A stretch of 64,000 nt of DNA from Mycolicibacterium sp. CBMA 234 (GCF_009729415.1 NZ_MPKW01000022.1:124001-188000); one strand, 5' to 3'; shown: positions 31,795-40,709, numbered from the stretch's first letter. Numbers and translations are program-made. The notes: generated from the sequence alone by a model not told the origin.

Positions 31795-32991
31795 CTAGCC
31801 CAGCGACGCCAGAGCGCGGACCAACTGGTCCACCTCGGCCGTCGTCGTGTAGTGCCCGAGGCCGACAGTCACGGCGCCACCGATGTCGTTGACGCCGATA
31901 GCCTCGAGGACCCGAGAGTTGTTGTCCGACACCGCCAGTACGCCGTTGTCGGCCAGTCGGCTGATCACGCGATCGGCCGGCACGCCCTGCACTGCGAAAC
32001 TCAACACCGGAATGGCGGCCTCAGGCGCGCCGAGCACCATCACCAACGGCAGCGACCGCAGCGAGTTACGCAAGTAGCCGAACACCCGACTGAGGTAGGC
32101 CTCCGCCGATTGCATTGAACGCGCCAGCCTTTCGCGGCGGGTGCCGGTCGCGGCATCGTCGAGGTTGGCCAGATATTCGATGCTGGCCACGACGCCACCG
32201 AGCAGACCGAACTGATGCGCCCCGACTTCCAGCCGGGCGGCGCCGGTGGCATTGGGGTCCAGCGAGACGGTCGTCAAGGTGTCGATCATCGCGGGGTCGC
32301 GGAACACCAGCGCACCGATCGGCGGACCGCCCCACGCGATCGCGTTCAGCGCCACCACGTCGGCGTCGACGTCGTTGATGTCCAGCAGACGGTAGGGCGC
32401 GGCCACGGAGTGGTCGACCACGACCATGCCCCCGTTTTCGCGCGCCATCTTGGTCACGGGCCGCAGATCGGTGACGGTGCCGAGCTTCGACGACGCCGAC
32501 GTGATCGCGATGAGCCGGGTCGGCCGAGTGATCAACGCCTCCCACTGCCAACTGGGCAGCTCGCCGGTCTCGATGTCGACCTCGGCCCACTTAACCTTGG
32601 CGCCATAGCGATTCGCGGCCCGCAGCCACGGCGCGATATTGGCCTCGTCGTCCAGTCGGGTGACAACCACTTCGTAGCCGAGGCCCGAACGCGACGCGGA
32701 AGCCTCGGCCAGCGAGTTCAGCAACACGGCCCGGTCGGCGCCGAAGACCACGCCACGCGGGTCGCCACCGACGAGATCGGCGACGGCCTGGCGCGCGGCC
32801 GACAGGACCGCGGCGCTGCGCTGGGCAGCCGGGTGTGGTCCAGCGGCCGACGACATGGAACCGCGGAACGCGGTCGAAACAGTGGTCGCTACCGAGTCGG
32901 GCAGCAGCATTCCGGTCGGGGCGTCAAAGTGCACCCAGCCGCCGCCCAGTGACGGGTGCAGACCGCGCACCCGGGCGACGTCATATGCCAT
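31795..32991 (-). CDS. Class V aminotransferase/cysteine-desulfurase-like protein (Rv3778c-like), PLP lysine apparently lost
   Basis: A 398-residue fold-type I protein of the VC1184-like desulfurase group: GGGWVHFDAPTGMLLP at the N-terminus, VVVDHSVAAPYRLL with the expected Asp/His, and a C-terminal VLSFAVQGVPAD. Where relatives have a lysine before the GP..GAL segment (SxHK or GYK), this protein reads NAIAWGGPPIGALVF. I see no substitute Lys nearby. If so, it cannot form the usual internal aldimine and may have a structural or other role. The ATG at 32991 was chosen on homology. It is divergent from the Rv3779-like gene, as in M. tuberculosis. Confidence 0.82.
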   Translation of the reverse strand: MAYDVARVRGLHPSLGGGWVHFDAPTGMLLPDSVATTVSTAFRGSMSSAAGPHPAAQRSAAVLSAARQAVADLVGGDPRGVVFGADRAVLLNSLAEASASRSGLGYEVVVTRLDDEANIAPWLRAANRYGAKVKWAEVDIETGELPSWQWEALITRPTRLIAITSASSKLGTVTDLRPVTKMARENGGMVVVDHSVAAPYRLLDINDVDADVVALNAIAWGGPPIGALVFRDPAMIDTLTTVSLDPNATGAARLEVGAHQFGLLGGVVASIEYLANLDDAATGTRRERLARSMQSAEAYLSRVFGYLRNSLRSLPLVMVLGAPEAAIPVLSFAVQGVPADRVISRLADNGVLAVSDNNSRVLEAIGVNDIGGAVTVGLGHYTTTAEVDQLVRALASLG

Positions 32992-33087
32992 GCCATGCCA
33001 ACCTTCGAGCAACAATGAATTGCCAGCCAAATTTTCCGGCGGACGCGCCCCTCTGCACACCGGCGAAAGCCGGGCGGCCCGAACAGC

Positions 33088-33093
33088 CATACT
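33088..33093 (+). promoter_or_regulatory. -10 element upstream of the Rv3779-like gene
   Basis: CATACT lies 6 nt before the GTG at 33100, resembling TATACT, and would give a leaderless transcript. Confidence 0.4.
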
Positions 33094-33099
33094 AGTGCA

Positions 33100-35061
33100 G
33101 TGAGCTTGGCGTCCGGCGTCCTTGTCGCCCTGTTGATCATGGTGGCCCCTGGAGCAATCACCGCTCGTGTAGCACAGCTAACTTGGCCTGTCGCGATCGC
33201 AGTTGGCCCCGCGGTGACCTACGGCATCGTCGCGCTGGCGACCGTACCGCTGGGCGCCGTCGGCGTCCCCTGGAATGGATGGACCGCCATCGCGTCCTTC
33301 CTCATCGTGGTGGCGGTGGTTGCTGGGCTTCGTCGGCTACTGCATCGATATGTGGACACCGCCGCCGAGTCGCTCGCGGTAACCCGCGGCGCGGCCCTGA
33401 TCGTGGCCGGCGGCATCGTCGTCGGCGCGTCGGCGATCCTTATCTCAGCAATCCTCGGTATGCCGCACTGGCAATCCATTCCGAGCACCTGGGACTCGGT
33501 CTGGCACGCCAACACCATCCGGTGGATTCTCGACGTCGGACAGGCCTCGCCGCTGCACATGGGTGAGCTGCGCAACGTCGAGACCCACGCGTTGCTGTAC
33601 TACCCGTCGACGTTCCACGCGCTGGCCGCCGTCATGTGCCAACTCACCGGCACCGCCGCGACGACGGCGTACACCCTGAGCACGCTCGCGGCCTCGGTCT
33701 GGCTGTTTCCCGTCAGCGCCGCGACCCTGACGTGGGCCCTGGTCCGGCCGCACGCCTCGCAGCGCTGGACGGCCGGGGCCACGGCCGCGGCAGCTGCCCT
33801 GGCGGCGTCGTTCACCTCGGTCCCCTACGTCGAGTTCGACGTCGCCGCAGTCCCCAATCTCGTGGCGTACGGGCTCGCCGGGCCGACGGCCGTCCTGATC
33901 ATGTCCTGCCTTCGGCACCGGGACCGGATTCCACTGGCCATCGTGGCGCTGATCGGGGTGTTCTCCACCCACATCACCGGCGGCATCGTCGTCGTCACGT
34001 TCGTCGGAGTCTGGTGGCTATGCGACACCCTCTGGCATCCGGTACGCGGCCGGCTGTCCGACTTCCTGAGCCTGGTGGCCGTCGCGGTGCCGTCGCTGGC
34101 GCTGCTGCTGCCGCAGTTCATCGGGGTGCTTGCGCAGGCGGACATCATCGTCGGGCACGAGTTCGTCACCCATCAGAGCCGGCTTCGGGTGCTGTTCAAC
34201 GCCATCGTGCAGCACACCCGTCACCTCAACGACTATCCGATTCAGAACATGCTGATCTTGCTCAGCGCCGTCGGCGGGCTGATTCTGCTGGTCAAACGCA
34301 TCTGGTGGCCGCTCGCGGTCTGGCTGCTGCTGATGGTCGCGATCGTCCACTCCGGGGCGCCGTTCGGTGGCCCGATCGGCTTCGTCATCGGCAAATACTC
34401 CGACCTGTACTACAGCGACCCACGCCGACTGTCCGCCGTGGTGACCATGATGATCACCCCGTTCGCCGGCATCGCACTGTTCGGCGTGATCGCCTTCGTC
34501 GTCAGCTGGCTCCGGAAGCGGGCGCCTCGTACCGAACGGTTCTGGGCCGTCACCACCGCGGCGCTGCTGCTGGTCTCGACGGTCGGCCTGGCCTGGCACT
34601 ACTTCCCCCGGCACCGGTATCTGATCGGCCAGAAGTACGACCAGGTCATGGTCAACGACAAGAACCTCGAGGCCTACGCCTACCTGGCGACGCTGCCCGG
34701 CGCCAAGGACACCTTGATCGGCGACGCGAACACCGACGGCACATCGTGGATGTACGCGGCCGCCGGGCTGCATCCGCTGTGGACCCACTATGACTACCCT
34801 CAACAGCAGGGTCCGGGATACCACCGCTTCATCTTCTGGGCCTACGCGAACAAGGCCGATACCGATCGGCGCATTGCTGAGGCCGTGCATGCGCTGAACA
34901 TTAAATACGTGATCACCAGCTCGACCATCGTGCGTGGGTTCGTCATGCCCGACGGGCTAGTGTCGCTGGACAAGTCGAAGTCGTGGGCGAAGATCTACGA
35001 CAACGGGCGGTCCCAGATCTACGAGTGGCGTGGCGACGCCGCCGCACCGGCGAACAGATAG
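33100..35061 (+). CDS. Polytopic membrane protein (Rv3779-like, DUF6541 type)
   Basis: A 653-residue membrane protein with about 13 hydrophobic segments through residue ~490 and an extracytoplasmic C-terminal domain of about 150 residues (YLIGQKYDQVMVNDKNLEAYAYLATLPG onward). It has the GT-C-like look of polyprenyl-linked sugar enzymes; the M. tuberculosis homologue Rv3779 was reported to be involved in polyprenyl-phosphomannose synthesis. Start is GTG at 33100. It precedes bpa and the galactan export genes closely (13 nt), so a common transcript is likely. No soluble GT motif is seen. Confidence 0.8.
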   Translation: MSLASGVLVALLIMVAPGAITARVAQLTWPVAIAVGPAVTYGIVALATVPLGAVGVPWNGWTAIASFLIVVAVVAGLRRLLHRYVDTAAESLAVTRGAALIVAGGIVVGASAILISAILGMPHWQSIPSTWDSVWHANTIRWILDVGQASPLHMGELRNVETHALLYYPSTFHALAAVMCQLTGTAATTAYTLSTLAASVWLFPVSAATLTWALVRPHASQRWTAGATAAAAALAASFTSVPYVEFDVAAVPNLVAYGLAGPTAVLIMSCLRHRDRIPLAIVALIGVFSTHITGGIVVVTFVGVWWLCDTLWHPVRGRLSDFLSLVAVAVPSLALLLPQFIGVLAQADIIVGHEFVTHQSRLRVLFNAIVQHTRHLNDYPIQNMLILLSAVGGLILLVKRIWWPLAVWLLLMVAIVHSGAPFGGPIGFVIGKYSDLYYSDPRRLSAVVTMMITPFAGIALFGVIAFVVSWLRKRAPRTERFWAVTTAALLLVSTVGLAWHYFPRHRYLIGQKYDQVMVNDKNLEAYAYLATLPGAKDTLIGDANTDGTSWMYAAAGLHPLWTHYDYPQQQGPGYHRFIFWAYANKADTDRRIAEAVHALNIKYVITSSTIVRGFVMPDGLVSLDKSKSWAKIYDNGRSQIYEWRGDAAAPANR

Positions 35062-35074
35062 GAACAGTGCAGTC

Positions 35075-35605
35075 ATGACGCTGAAACCAGATGACGACGA
35101 CGACAACATCGAGGTCATCGGCGGAGACCTGGCGTTGAGCGGGGACCTCGGACAGGACGACGACCAGGGCGACGAAGGCAAATCGCTGACCGACCTGGTC
35201 GAGCAGCCGGCCAAGGTGATGCGGATCGGCACCATGATCAAGCAGCTGCTGGAGGAGGTACGGTCCGCGCCGCTCGACGAGGCCAGCCGAAACCGCCTGC
35301 GCGACATCCACCGGTCAAGCATCCGCGAGCTCGAAGACGGCCTGGCACCGGAACTGATCGAGGAGTTGGAGCGCCTGTCGCTGCCGTTCTCCGAGGACAA
35401 GGTGCCCTCGGCTGCTGAGCTTCGCATCGCGCAGGCCCAGCTGGTCGGCTGGCTCGAAGGCCTGTTCCACGGCATTCAGACGGCCTTGTTCGCCCAGCAG
35501 ATGGCGGCCCGCGCACAGCTGGAGCAGATGCGCCAGGGCGCACTGCCGCCAGGCGCCGACGGCGGTCGAGGCCCGTTCCAGACCGGCACCGGCCAGTACC
35601 TGTAG
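35075..35605 (+). CDS. bpa: Bacterial proteasome activator Bpa (PafE, Rv3780)
   Basis: A 176-residue ATP-independent proteasome activator; the M. tuberculosis protein is about the same length. An acidic N-terminus (KPDDDDDNIEVIGG) leads to a long helical domain (residues ~45-140) that forms the ring, then a flexible tail ending in GQYL, the motif that docks between alpha subunits and opens the 20S gate. The ATG at 35075 was chosen; an upstream 15-residue extension overlaps the preceding gene. It is placed between the Rv3779-like gene and wzt. Confidence 0.92.
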   Translation: MTLKPDDDDDNIEVIGGDLALSGDLGQDDDQGDEGKSLTDLVEQPAKVMRIGTMIKQLLEEVRSAPLDEASRNRLRDIHRSSIRELEDGLAPELIEELERLSLPFSEDKVPSAAELRIAQAQLVGWLEGLFHGIQTALFAQQMAARAQLEQMRQGALPPGADGGRGPFQTGTGQYL

Positions 35606-35608
35606 ACC

Positions 35609-36412
35609 GTGGCCGAACCCCATATTTCCACGGAGAACGCGTGGGTCGAATTCCCGATCTTCGACGCGAAGTCCCGTTCGCTGAAAAAGGCCTTCCTCGG
35701 TAAGGCCGGCGGCGGGATCAACCGTAACGAGTCGAATGTTGTTGTGATCGAAGCACTTCGGGACATCACCATGTCGCTGAACATGGGTGACCGCGTCGGG
35801 CTGGTCGGGCACAACGGCGCAGGCAAGTCGACGCTGCTGCGCCTGCTGTCCGGCATCTACGAACCCACCCGCGGTTCGGCGACGGTACGCGGCCGGGTAG
35901 CCCCGGTGTTCGATCTGGGCGTCGGCATGGACCCTGAGATCTCCGGTTTCGAGAACATCATCATCCGCGGGCTGTTCCTCGGGCAGACCCGTAAGCAGAT
36001 GATGGCCAAGGTCGACGAGATCGCCGATTTCACCGAACTCGGCGAGTACCTGTCGATGCCGCTGCGCACGTACTCGACCGGTATGCGGGTGCGCCTGGCC
36101 ATGGGTGTGGTCACCAGCATCGACCCCGAAATCCTGCTGCTCGACGAGGGCATCGGCGCGGTCGACGCGGAGTTCCTGAAGAAGGCCCGCACCCGGCTGC
36201 AAGCCCTGGTGGAACGCTCCGGAATCCTGGTGTTCGCCAGCCATTCCAACGAGTTCCTGGCCCGGCTGTGCCAGACCGCGATGTGGGTCGACCACGGCAC
36301 CATCCGGATGACCGGCGGCATCGAAGACGTCGTGCGCGCCTATGAAGGCGACGACGCCGCCCGCCACGTCCGCGAGGTACTCGAAGAGAACGAGCGCGAG
36401 CGGCAAACGTGA
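35609..36412 (+). CDS. wzt: ABC transporter ATP-binding subunit of the galactan exporter (Wzt, Rv3781)
   Basis: A 267-residue nucleotide-binding subunit. Walker A is GHNGAGKST, the signature is YSTGMRVRL (a Wzt variant of LSGGQ), Walker B is ILLLDEGIG, and an H-loop HSNEF follows. The Wzt-type N-terminus (AWVEFPIFDAKSRSLKKAFLG) is present but no carbohydrate-binding C-terminal domain. With Wzm it moves lipid-linked galactan across the plasma membrane. GTG start at 35609, 3 nt after bpa. Confidence 0.93.
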   Translation: MAEPHISTENAWVEFPIFDAKSRSLKKAFLGKAGGGINRNESNVVVIEALRDITMSLNMGDRVGLVGHNGAGKSTLLRLLSGIYEPTRGSATVRGRVAPVFDLGVGMDPEISGFENIIIRGLFLGQTRKQMMAKVDEIADFTELGEYLSMPLRTYSTGMRVRLAMGVVTSIDPEILLLDEGIGAVDAEFLKKARTRLQALVERSGILVFASHSNEFLARLCQTAMWVDHGTIRMTGGIEDVVRAYEGDDAARHVREVLEENERERQT

Positions 36413-37344
36413 CCGAGATGTTGTGCGCGGTGATCGTCACCCACCGGCGACCGGTGTTGTTGGCGAAATCCCTTGCGGTGGTGAGCTCCCAGACCCGGTT
36501 GCCCGACCACGTCATCGTCGTCGACAACGACAACGACCCCGAGGTGCGCGCCCTCGTGGAGTCCCAGCCGGTCGCGACGACGTACCTCGGCTCCGCCCGA
36601 AACCTCGGTGGCGCCGGCGGTTTCGCGTTGGGCATGCTGCACGCCCTGGCCCTGGGCGCGGATTGGGTGTGGCTGGCTGACGATGACGGGCGGCCGGCCG
36701 ATTCGTCGGTGCTGGCGACGCTGTTGGATTGCGCGGCGCGACATGACCTCGCTGAGGTGTCGCCCATGGTGTGCGACCTGAATGAACCTGCGCGGCTGGC
36801 CTTTCCGCTGCGCCGCGGGTTGGTGTGGCGTCGGTATGTCTCGGAATTACAGGTCGACAAAAATGCCGGGGTCGACCTCCTACCCGGCATCGCATCGTTG
36901 TTCAACGGCGCACTGTTCCGGGCCGAGGCGCTGGAAGCCGTTGGCGTACCGGATATTCGGTTGTTCGTGCGCGGCGACGAGGTCGAGCTTCACCGGCGAC
37001 TGGCCCGCTCCGGCTTGCCGTTCGGCACCTGCCTGAACGCGGTGTATCTGCATCCGCAGGGCTCCGACGAGTTCAAGCCGATCCTCGGCGGCCGCATGCA
37101 CACGCAGTATCCCGACGACGACACCAAGCGGTTCTTCACCTACCGCAACCGCGGCTATCTGCAATCCCAGCCCGGCATGCGCAAGCTGATCCCGCAGGAG
37201 TGGGTGCGATTCGGGTGGTACTTCCTGGTCACCCGACGAGATCCGGCCGGGTTCCGCGAGTGGATGCGCTTGCGCCGCTTGGGACGTGACGAGAAATTCA
37301 GCAGGCCCGGTTCGGGCGGACCCACTTCAGGAGCACAGCGATGA
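36409..37344 (+). CDS. glfT1: Galactofuranosyltransferase GlfT1 (Rv3782)
   Basis: A 311-residue GT-A (GT2-type) glycosyltransferase that adds the first galactofuranose residues to the decaprenyl-diphosphate-GlcNAc-Rha linker. Seen: AVIVTHRRPVLLAKSLAVV, DNDNDPEVR, the DXD-type site in WLADDDGRP, and RGDEVELHRRLARSGLPFG. Start GTG at 36409, overlapping wzt by 4 nt; its stop overlaps wzm by 4 nt. This wzt-glfT1-wzm order is that of Rv3781-Rv3783. Confidence 0.92.
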   Translation: MTEMLCAVIVTHRRPVLLAKSLAVVSSQTRLPDHVIVVDNDNDPEVRALVESQPVATTYLGSARNLGGAGGFALGMLHALALGADWVWLADDDGRPADSSVLATLLDCAARHDLAEVSPMVCDLNEPARLAFPLRRGLVWRRYVSELQVDKNAGVDLLPGIASLFNGALFRAEALEAVGVPDIRLFVRGDEVELHRRLARSGLPFGTCLNAVYLHPQGSDEFKPILGGRMHTQYPDDDTKRFFTYRNRGYLQSQPGMRKLIPQEWVRFGWYFLVTRRDPAGFREWMRLRRLGRDEKFSRPGSGGPTSGAQR

Positions 37345-38171
37345 CGTTCACCGACGCGGCCGCGCAGTCCAAGACGCTGCGCCGCGCCTGGGGCGACCTG
37401 GTCACCGGATTCGGCAAGCGCGAGCTGTGGCTGCACCTGGGCTGGCAGGACATCAAGCAGCGCTACCGGCGTTCGGTGCTCGGCCCCATCTGGATCACCA
37501 TCGCCACCGGCACCATGGCGGTAGCCCTCGGCGGCCTGTACTCGACGCTGTTTCACCTGCCCCTCGCCGAGCACCTGCCGTACGTGACATTGGGCCTGAT
37601 CATCTGGAACCTGATCAACGCATCCATCCTCGAAGGCGCCGACGTATTCATCGCCAATGAGGGCCTCATCAAACAACTTCCGACGCCGCTGTCGGTGCAC
37701 GTCTACCGCTTGGTGTGGCGCCAGGTTCTGTTGTTCGCGCACAACATCATCATCTTCGTGATCATCGCGATCATCTTTCCCAAGCCCTGGTCCTGGGCCG
37801 ACTTGTCGGTGATCCCGGCGCTGGCGCTGATCGTGGCCAATTGTGTTTGGGTGGCACTGTGTTTCGGCATCCTGGCCACCCGCTACCGGGACATCAGCCC
37901 ACTGCTGGCCAGCCTGGTGCAGCTGCTGTTCTACATCACCCCGATCATCTGGAACGACCAAACGCTGCGCGGGCAAGGCGCGGGCACCTGGTCGAAAATC
38001 ATTGAGCTGAACCCCCTTCTGCACTACATGGACATCGTGCGTGCACCGCTGCTTGGCGAACCCCAGCACCTGCGGCACTGGGTAGTGGTGATCAGTCTCA
38101 CCGTGATCGGCTGGATCGTCGCCGCCATCGCGATGCGGCAGTACCGCGCGCGGGTGCCGTACTGGGTGTAG
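37341..38171 (+). CDS. wzm: ABC transporter permease of the galactan exporter (Wzm, Rv3783)
   Basis: A 276-residue ABC-2 permease with six membrane helices. The N-terminal amphipathic segment (LGWQDIKQRYRRSVLGPIWIT) and the C-terminal RARVPYWV tail are typical of O-antigen/galactan exporters. It partners with Wzt. The ATG overlaps the glfT1 stop. Two metallopeptidase genes converge on it from the right, 15 nt away. Confidence 0.93.
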   Translation: MTFTDAAAQSKTLRRAWGDLVTGFGKRELWLHLGWQDIKQRYRRSVLGPIWITIATGTMAVALGGLYSTLFHLPLAEHLPYVTLGLIIWNLINASILEGADVFIANEGLIKQLPTPLSVHVYRLVWRQVLLFAHNIIIFVIIAIIFPKPWSWADLSVIPALALIVANCVWVALCFGILATRYRDISPLLASLVQLLFYITPIIWNDQTLRGQGAGTWSKIIELNPLLHYMDIVRAPLLGEPQHLRHWVVVISLTVIGWIVAAIAMRQYRARVPYWV

Positions 38172-38186
38172 GCCGGCTCGTAGCCG

Positions 38187-39416
38187 CTACGACACGTCAG
38201 CCGACGACGCGTTCCAGGTGTTGCACCGGCTGACCCGATTGGTCGTATCGCCGGTTAACCACCAGCCCTGGCCGTGCTGTGGGGTGCCATGGTCCCTCGG
38301 GAACCGGTCGGGCTCCCAGTCGCCGCGCAGCGCGTCGTCGTAGGCAATGTCGATGTCCTGCTGTCCGAATCGGCCACCGGTACGGCCGTTGACGTTGGCG
38401 ATCGAGCCGATGAACATCCCGGAAAAACACTGCGCCTGCAGTTCCAGTCGCCGACTCAACTCCAACCCGGCAGCAGAGTCGAAGCCGGCAGTATTGGCTT
38501 GCCGCCCCTCTTCGTCAAGGGCGCCGACTAGCGCCTGCACATGATGGCCGTACTCATGCGCGACCATCGACAGGTAGATGACCGCCTTGCTGCCGAACCG
38601 GCCGCCGGGCATACCCTCCAGCGGCATGTAAATGGTCGCATTCGACCCACAGTAAAACGCCGGATTATGCGTCGGCCCAACCGATTCGGTTCCACACGGA
38701 CTCTGCACCACAGTGCCGGACGGCACCAACACCGTGGTGGGTTGGAACTCCTGTCCCGCCGCTTCCACCAGCTGCCGCCATCCGGTGTCCAGGCAGGCCA
38801 GGGCCGCGTCAAAGAACGCCCTAGCGCTCGCCGTGTCGCTCGGCCAACCCGGCGGGCTGCAGGGCACATTCTGCAGCCCCCAGTCAGGGTTCGCCCACAG
38901 CGCGTTTCCGCCCAGCGCCGCATATCCGGTCGGCAACGGCGGGGCTGTCGGCGTTGTCGGGGTTGGGGTGACCGCCGTCCGAGTCCACGTCCCCGGCGGC
39001 CCAAACCCCGGATAGTCGTCGGTGGCGCGAATCGACGTCAGCGACCTGCTGGCCTGCGACGCGGTCCGCGTCATCGCAGCCAAACACCCTGCGGCCAAAA
39101 GGAATACCAGCAACACGACACCCACACCGATGAGAACCGGTGCAGCAGAACGCTTCCGGGGTTGCGGGTACGGCTGGTACTGCGGAGCGGCGGGATACCC
39201 CGGCGGCGGACCCCAGTGGCCCATCGGCGGGGCAGGCCGACCACCGTGCAGCGCAGGCTGCTGCCAGGCGCCCGACCACACCGGGAACTGCCCGGTATGG
39301 CCACTCACCGGCGCCGCGCCGACGTGCGTCGCACGAGGCACCTGCTGCCACGCCCCCGGTGCCCCAACCCACGGATTCTGTCCCTGCGGTGTACCCGTCG
39401 TCCCCCACGACTGCAT
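38187..39416 (-). CDS. Membrane-anchored neutral zinc metallopeptidase (YpfJ-like), copy 1
   Basis: A 409-residue protein. A cytoplasmic Pro/Gly/Gln-rich N-terminus (about residues 1-88) is followed by a single helix (APVLIGVGVVLLVFLLAAGCLA), a linker and a YpfJ/putative neutral zinc metallopeptidase domain. The zinc site is VAHEYGHHVQ (HExxH), with the downstream ELSRRLELQAQCF block typical of the family. It has a close paralogue at 39448-40692; the C-terminal CNTWNASSADVS is identical in both. The start has TAGTCT 6 nt upstream. Substrate unknown. Confidence 0.85.
   Translation of the reverse strand: MQSWGTTGTPQGQNPWVGAPGAWQQVPRATHVGAAPVSGHTGQFPVWSGAWQQPALHGGRPAPPMGHWGPPPGYPAAPQYQPYPQPRKRSAAPVLIGVGVVLLVFLLAAGCLAAMTRTASQASRSLTSIRATDDYPGFGPPGTWTRTAVTPTPTTPTAPPLPTGYAALGGNALWANPDWGLQNVPCSPPGWPSDTASARAFFDAALACLDTGWRQLVEAAGQEFQPTTVLVPSGTVVQSPCGTESVGPTHNPAFYCGSNATIYMPLEGMPGGRFGSKAVIYLSMVAHEYGHHVQALVGALDEEGRQANTAGFDSAAGLELSRRLELQAQCFSGMFIGSIANVNGRTGGRFGQQDIDIAYDDALRGDWEPDRFPRDHGTPQHGQGWWLTGDTTNRVSRCNTWNASSADVS
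39261..39344. repeat. Direct repeat, copy A (shared with 40528-40611)
   Basis: An 84-bp segment in the N-terminal coding part of metallopeptidase copy 1 matches 40528-40611 with five mismatches by eye, including a 41-bp identical core (39292-39332 and 40559-40599). It encodes PRATHVGAAPVSGHTGQFP in both. Confidence 0.85.
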
Positions 39417-39422
39417 GCGCGA

Positions 39423-39428
39423 AGACTA
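39423..39428 (-). promoter_or_regulatory. -10 element for metallopeptidase copy 1
   Basis: On the minus strand TAGTCT lies 6 nt before the ATG at 39416, a leaderless arrangement. The gene is thus likely to have its own promoter within the 31-bp gap after copy 2. Confidence 0.45.
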
Positions 39429-39447
39429 CTGCGCTGCTACGAGACTG

Positions 39448-40692
39448 CTACGAGACGTCCGCCGACGAGGCGTTCCAGGTATTGCACGTGCCCACCGTGT
39501 TGTTTCGGGCGCCTTGGTCCCACCAGCCCTGGCTATGCGCATCGGTGCCGTGGTCGCGGGGACCGCCAGGGTCGTGGTCCCCGCGATGCTGGTCCTTGTA
39601 GGCGGTGTCCAGATCGGTCTTGGTGAACGCGCCGCCCGCGTCGACGATCGAACTCACGAACATCCCGGAGAAGCACTGTGCCTGCAATTCCAAGCGCCGG
39701 GACAACTCCAACGAGGCGTCGGACCGGGAGCCGGCAGCCTGTCTCTCGGCGACCTCCTCGTCCAACATGCCGACGAGGTTCTGTAAGTGGTGACCGAACT
39801 CGTGGGCGAATACTGCGATGTAGATGATCGGCTGGTCGCCGTAACGATCGACTTCCAACCCTGTTGGCGGCATGTACAAGGTCTCGTTGCTTGAGCAGTA
39901 GAACGCCGCGACGTTCCCGTCCGCAACGTCCTCCGTACCGCATGGCGAACTGATCCTGGCACCGGAAGGCACCAGAACATCGGGATTTTCGTAGTCCAGC
40001 CCGGTCGCTGTCAGCACCGGCTGCCACCCGGATTCCAAACAGGGCAGCACGCTCTTGAAGAAAGCCAGGGCGCCACGCGGATCGTTTGACCACGGGGTCG
40101 CCGGGCAGGGCTGCCTGATCAGGCCCGCATTCGGGTTGGAGTACAAGGGATTACCACCGAGCGCGGCGGCTCCGGTCGGCAACGGCGAACCGGTCTCAGA
40201 CGGCCCGGGCGAGCGCTCGGTCGACGACGTACGCGTGCGGCGATAGTTCGACGTGCCCCCATATCCCGTACTCGGCAATGACGTCAGCGGTCCGCTGGAC
40301 CTGGAGAGGCCCCGGTGCACCATGGCCAAGCAGCCACCTGCGAGCAAGAACAAAACCAGCAGCACCGCACCAACACTGAGCAGGACCGGTGCCACCGAAC
40401 TCTTCTTGGGCGGCGGAAGCCGTGGAGCCTGGGCAGGCTGCGGATAGCCCGGGTACTGTCCAGCACCCGGATAGGCGCCCCAATGCCCTGGCTGCGGGCC
40501 AGTCCACCGGGCGTGCGCAGCCTGCTGCTGCCAGGCGCCGGACCACACCGGGAACTGTCCGGTATGGCCACTCACCGGCGCCGCGCCGACGTGCGTCGCC
40601 CGCGGTACCTGCACCCACGGACCTGGCGCCGTCGCCCACGGATTCTGGCCCCCCGGCGGCGGCGGTGGACGCTGCGGACCCCACGGCTGCAT
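39448..40692 (-). CDS. Membrane-anchored neutral zinc metallopeptidase (YpfJ-like), copy 2
   Basis: A 414-residue paralogue of the preceding peptidase: Pro-rich cytoplasmic N-terminus, one helix (APVLLSVGAVLLVLFLLAGGCLA), then the metallopeptidase domain with the zinc motif FAHEFGHHLQ and ELSRRLELQAQCF. It differs most in the linker and around the substrate region. The ATG at 40692 (MQPWGPQ) was chosen because copy 1 starts with MQSWG; an Arg-rich extension was rejected. Its promoter overlaps that of the divergent gene at 40717. Tandem duplication with later divergence is the simplest origin. Confidence 0.85.
   Translation of the reverse strand: MQPWGPQRPPPPPGGQNPWATAPGPWVQVPRATHVGAAPVSGHTGQFPVWSGAWQQQAAHARWTGPQPGHWGAYPGAGQYPGYPQPAQAPRLPPPKKSSVAPVLLSVGAVLLVLFLLAGGCLAMVHRGLSRSSGPLTSLPSTGYGGTSNYRRTRTSSTERSPGPSETGSPLPTGAAALGGNPLYSNPNAGLIRQPCPATPWSNDPRGALAFFKSVLPCLESGWQPVLTATGLDYENPDVLVPSGARISSPCGTEDVADGNVAAFYCSSNETLYMPPTGLEVDRYGDQPIIYIAVFAHEFGHHLQNLVGMLDEEVAERQAAGSRSDASLELSRRLELQAQCFSGMFVSSIVDAGGAFTKTDLDTAYKDQHRGDHDPGGPRDHGTDAHSQGWWDQGARNNTVGTCNTWNASSADVS
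40528..40611. repeat. Direct repeat, copy B (shared with 39261-39344)
   Basis: Second copy of the 84-bp segment, in the N-terminal region of metallopeptidase copy 2. It is far more alike than the linker on either side, which suggests selection or gene conversion. Confidence 0.85.
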
Positions 40693-40699
40693 TCGACGT

Positions 40700-40709
40700 A
40701 GATTACTGT
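40700..40709. promoter_or_regulatory. Overlapping divergent -10 elements
   Basis: On the plus strand TACTGT (40704-40709) is 7 nt before the ATG at 40717. On the minus strand TAATCT (40705 down to 40700) is 7 nt before the ATG at 40692. The two hexamers share two base pairs, so polymerase can bind for only one direction at a time. Confidence 0.55.

Noticed and set aside
39261..40611. Insertion sequence or transposon as the cause of the 84-bp repeat.
   Set aside because: The repeat is coding in both copies, in frame and in homologous positions, and has no terminal inverted repeats or transposase.
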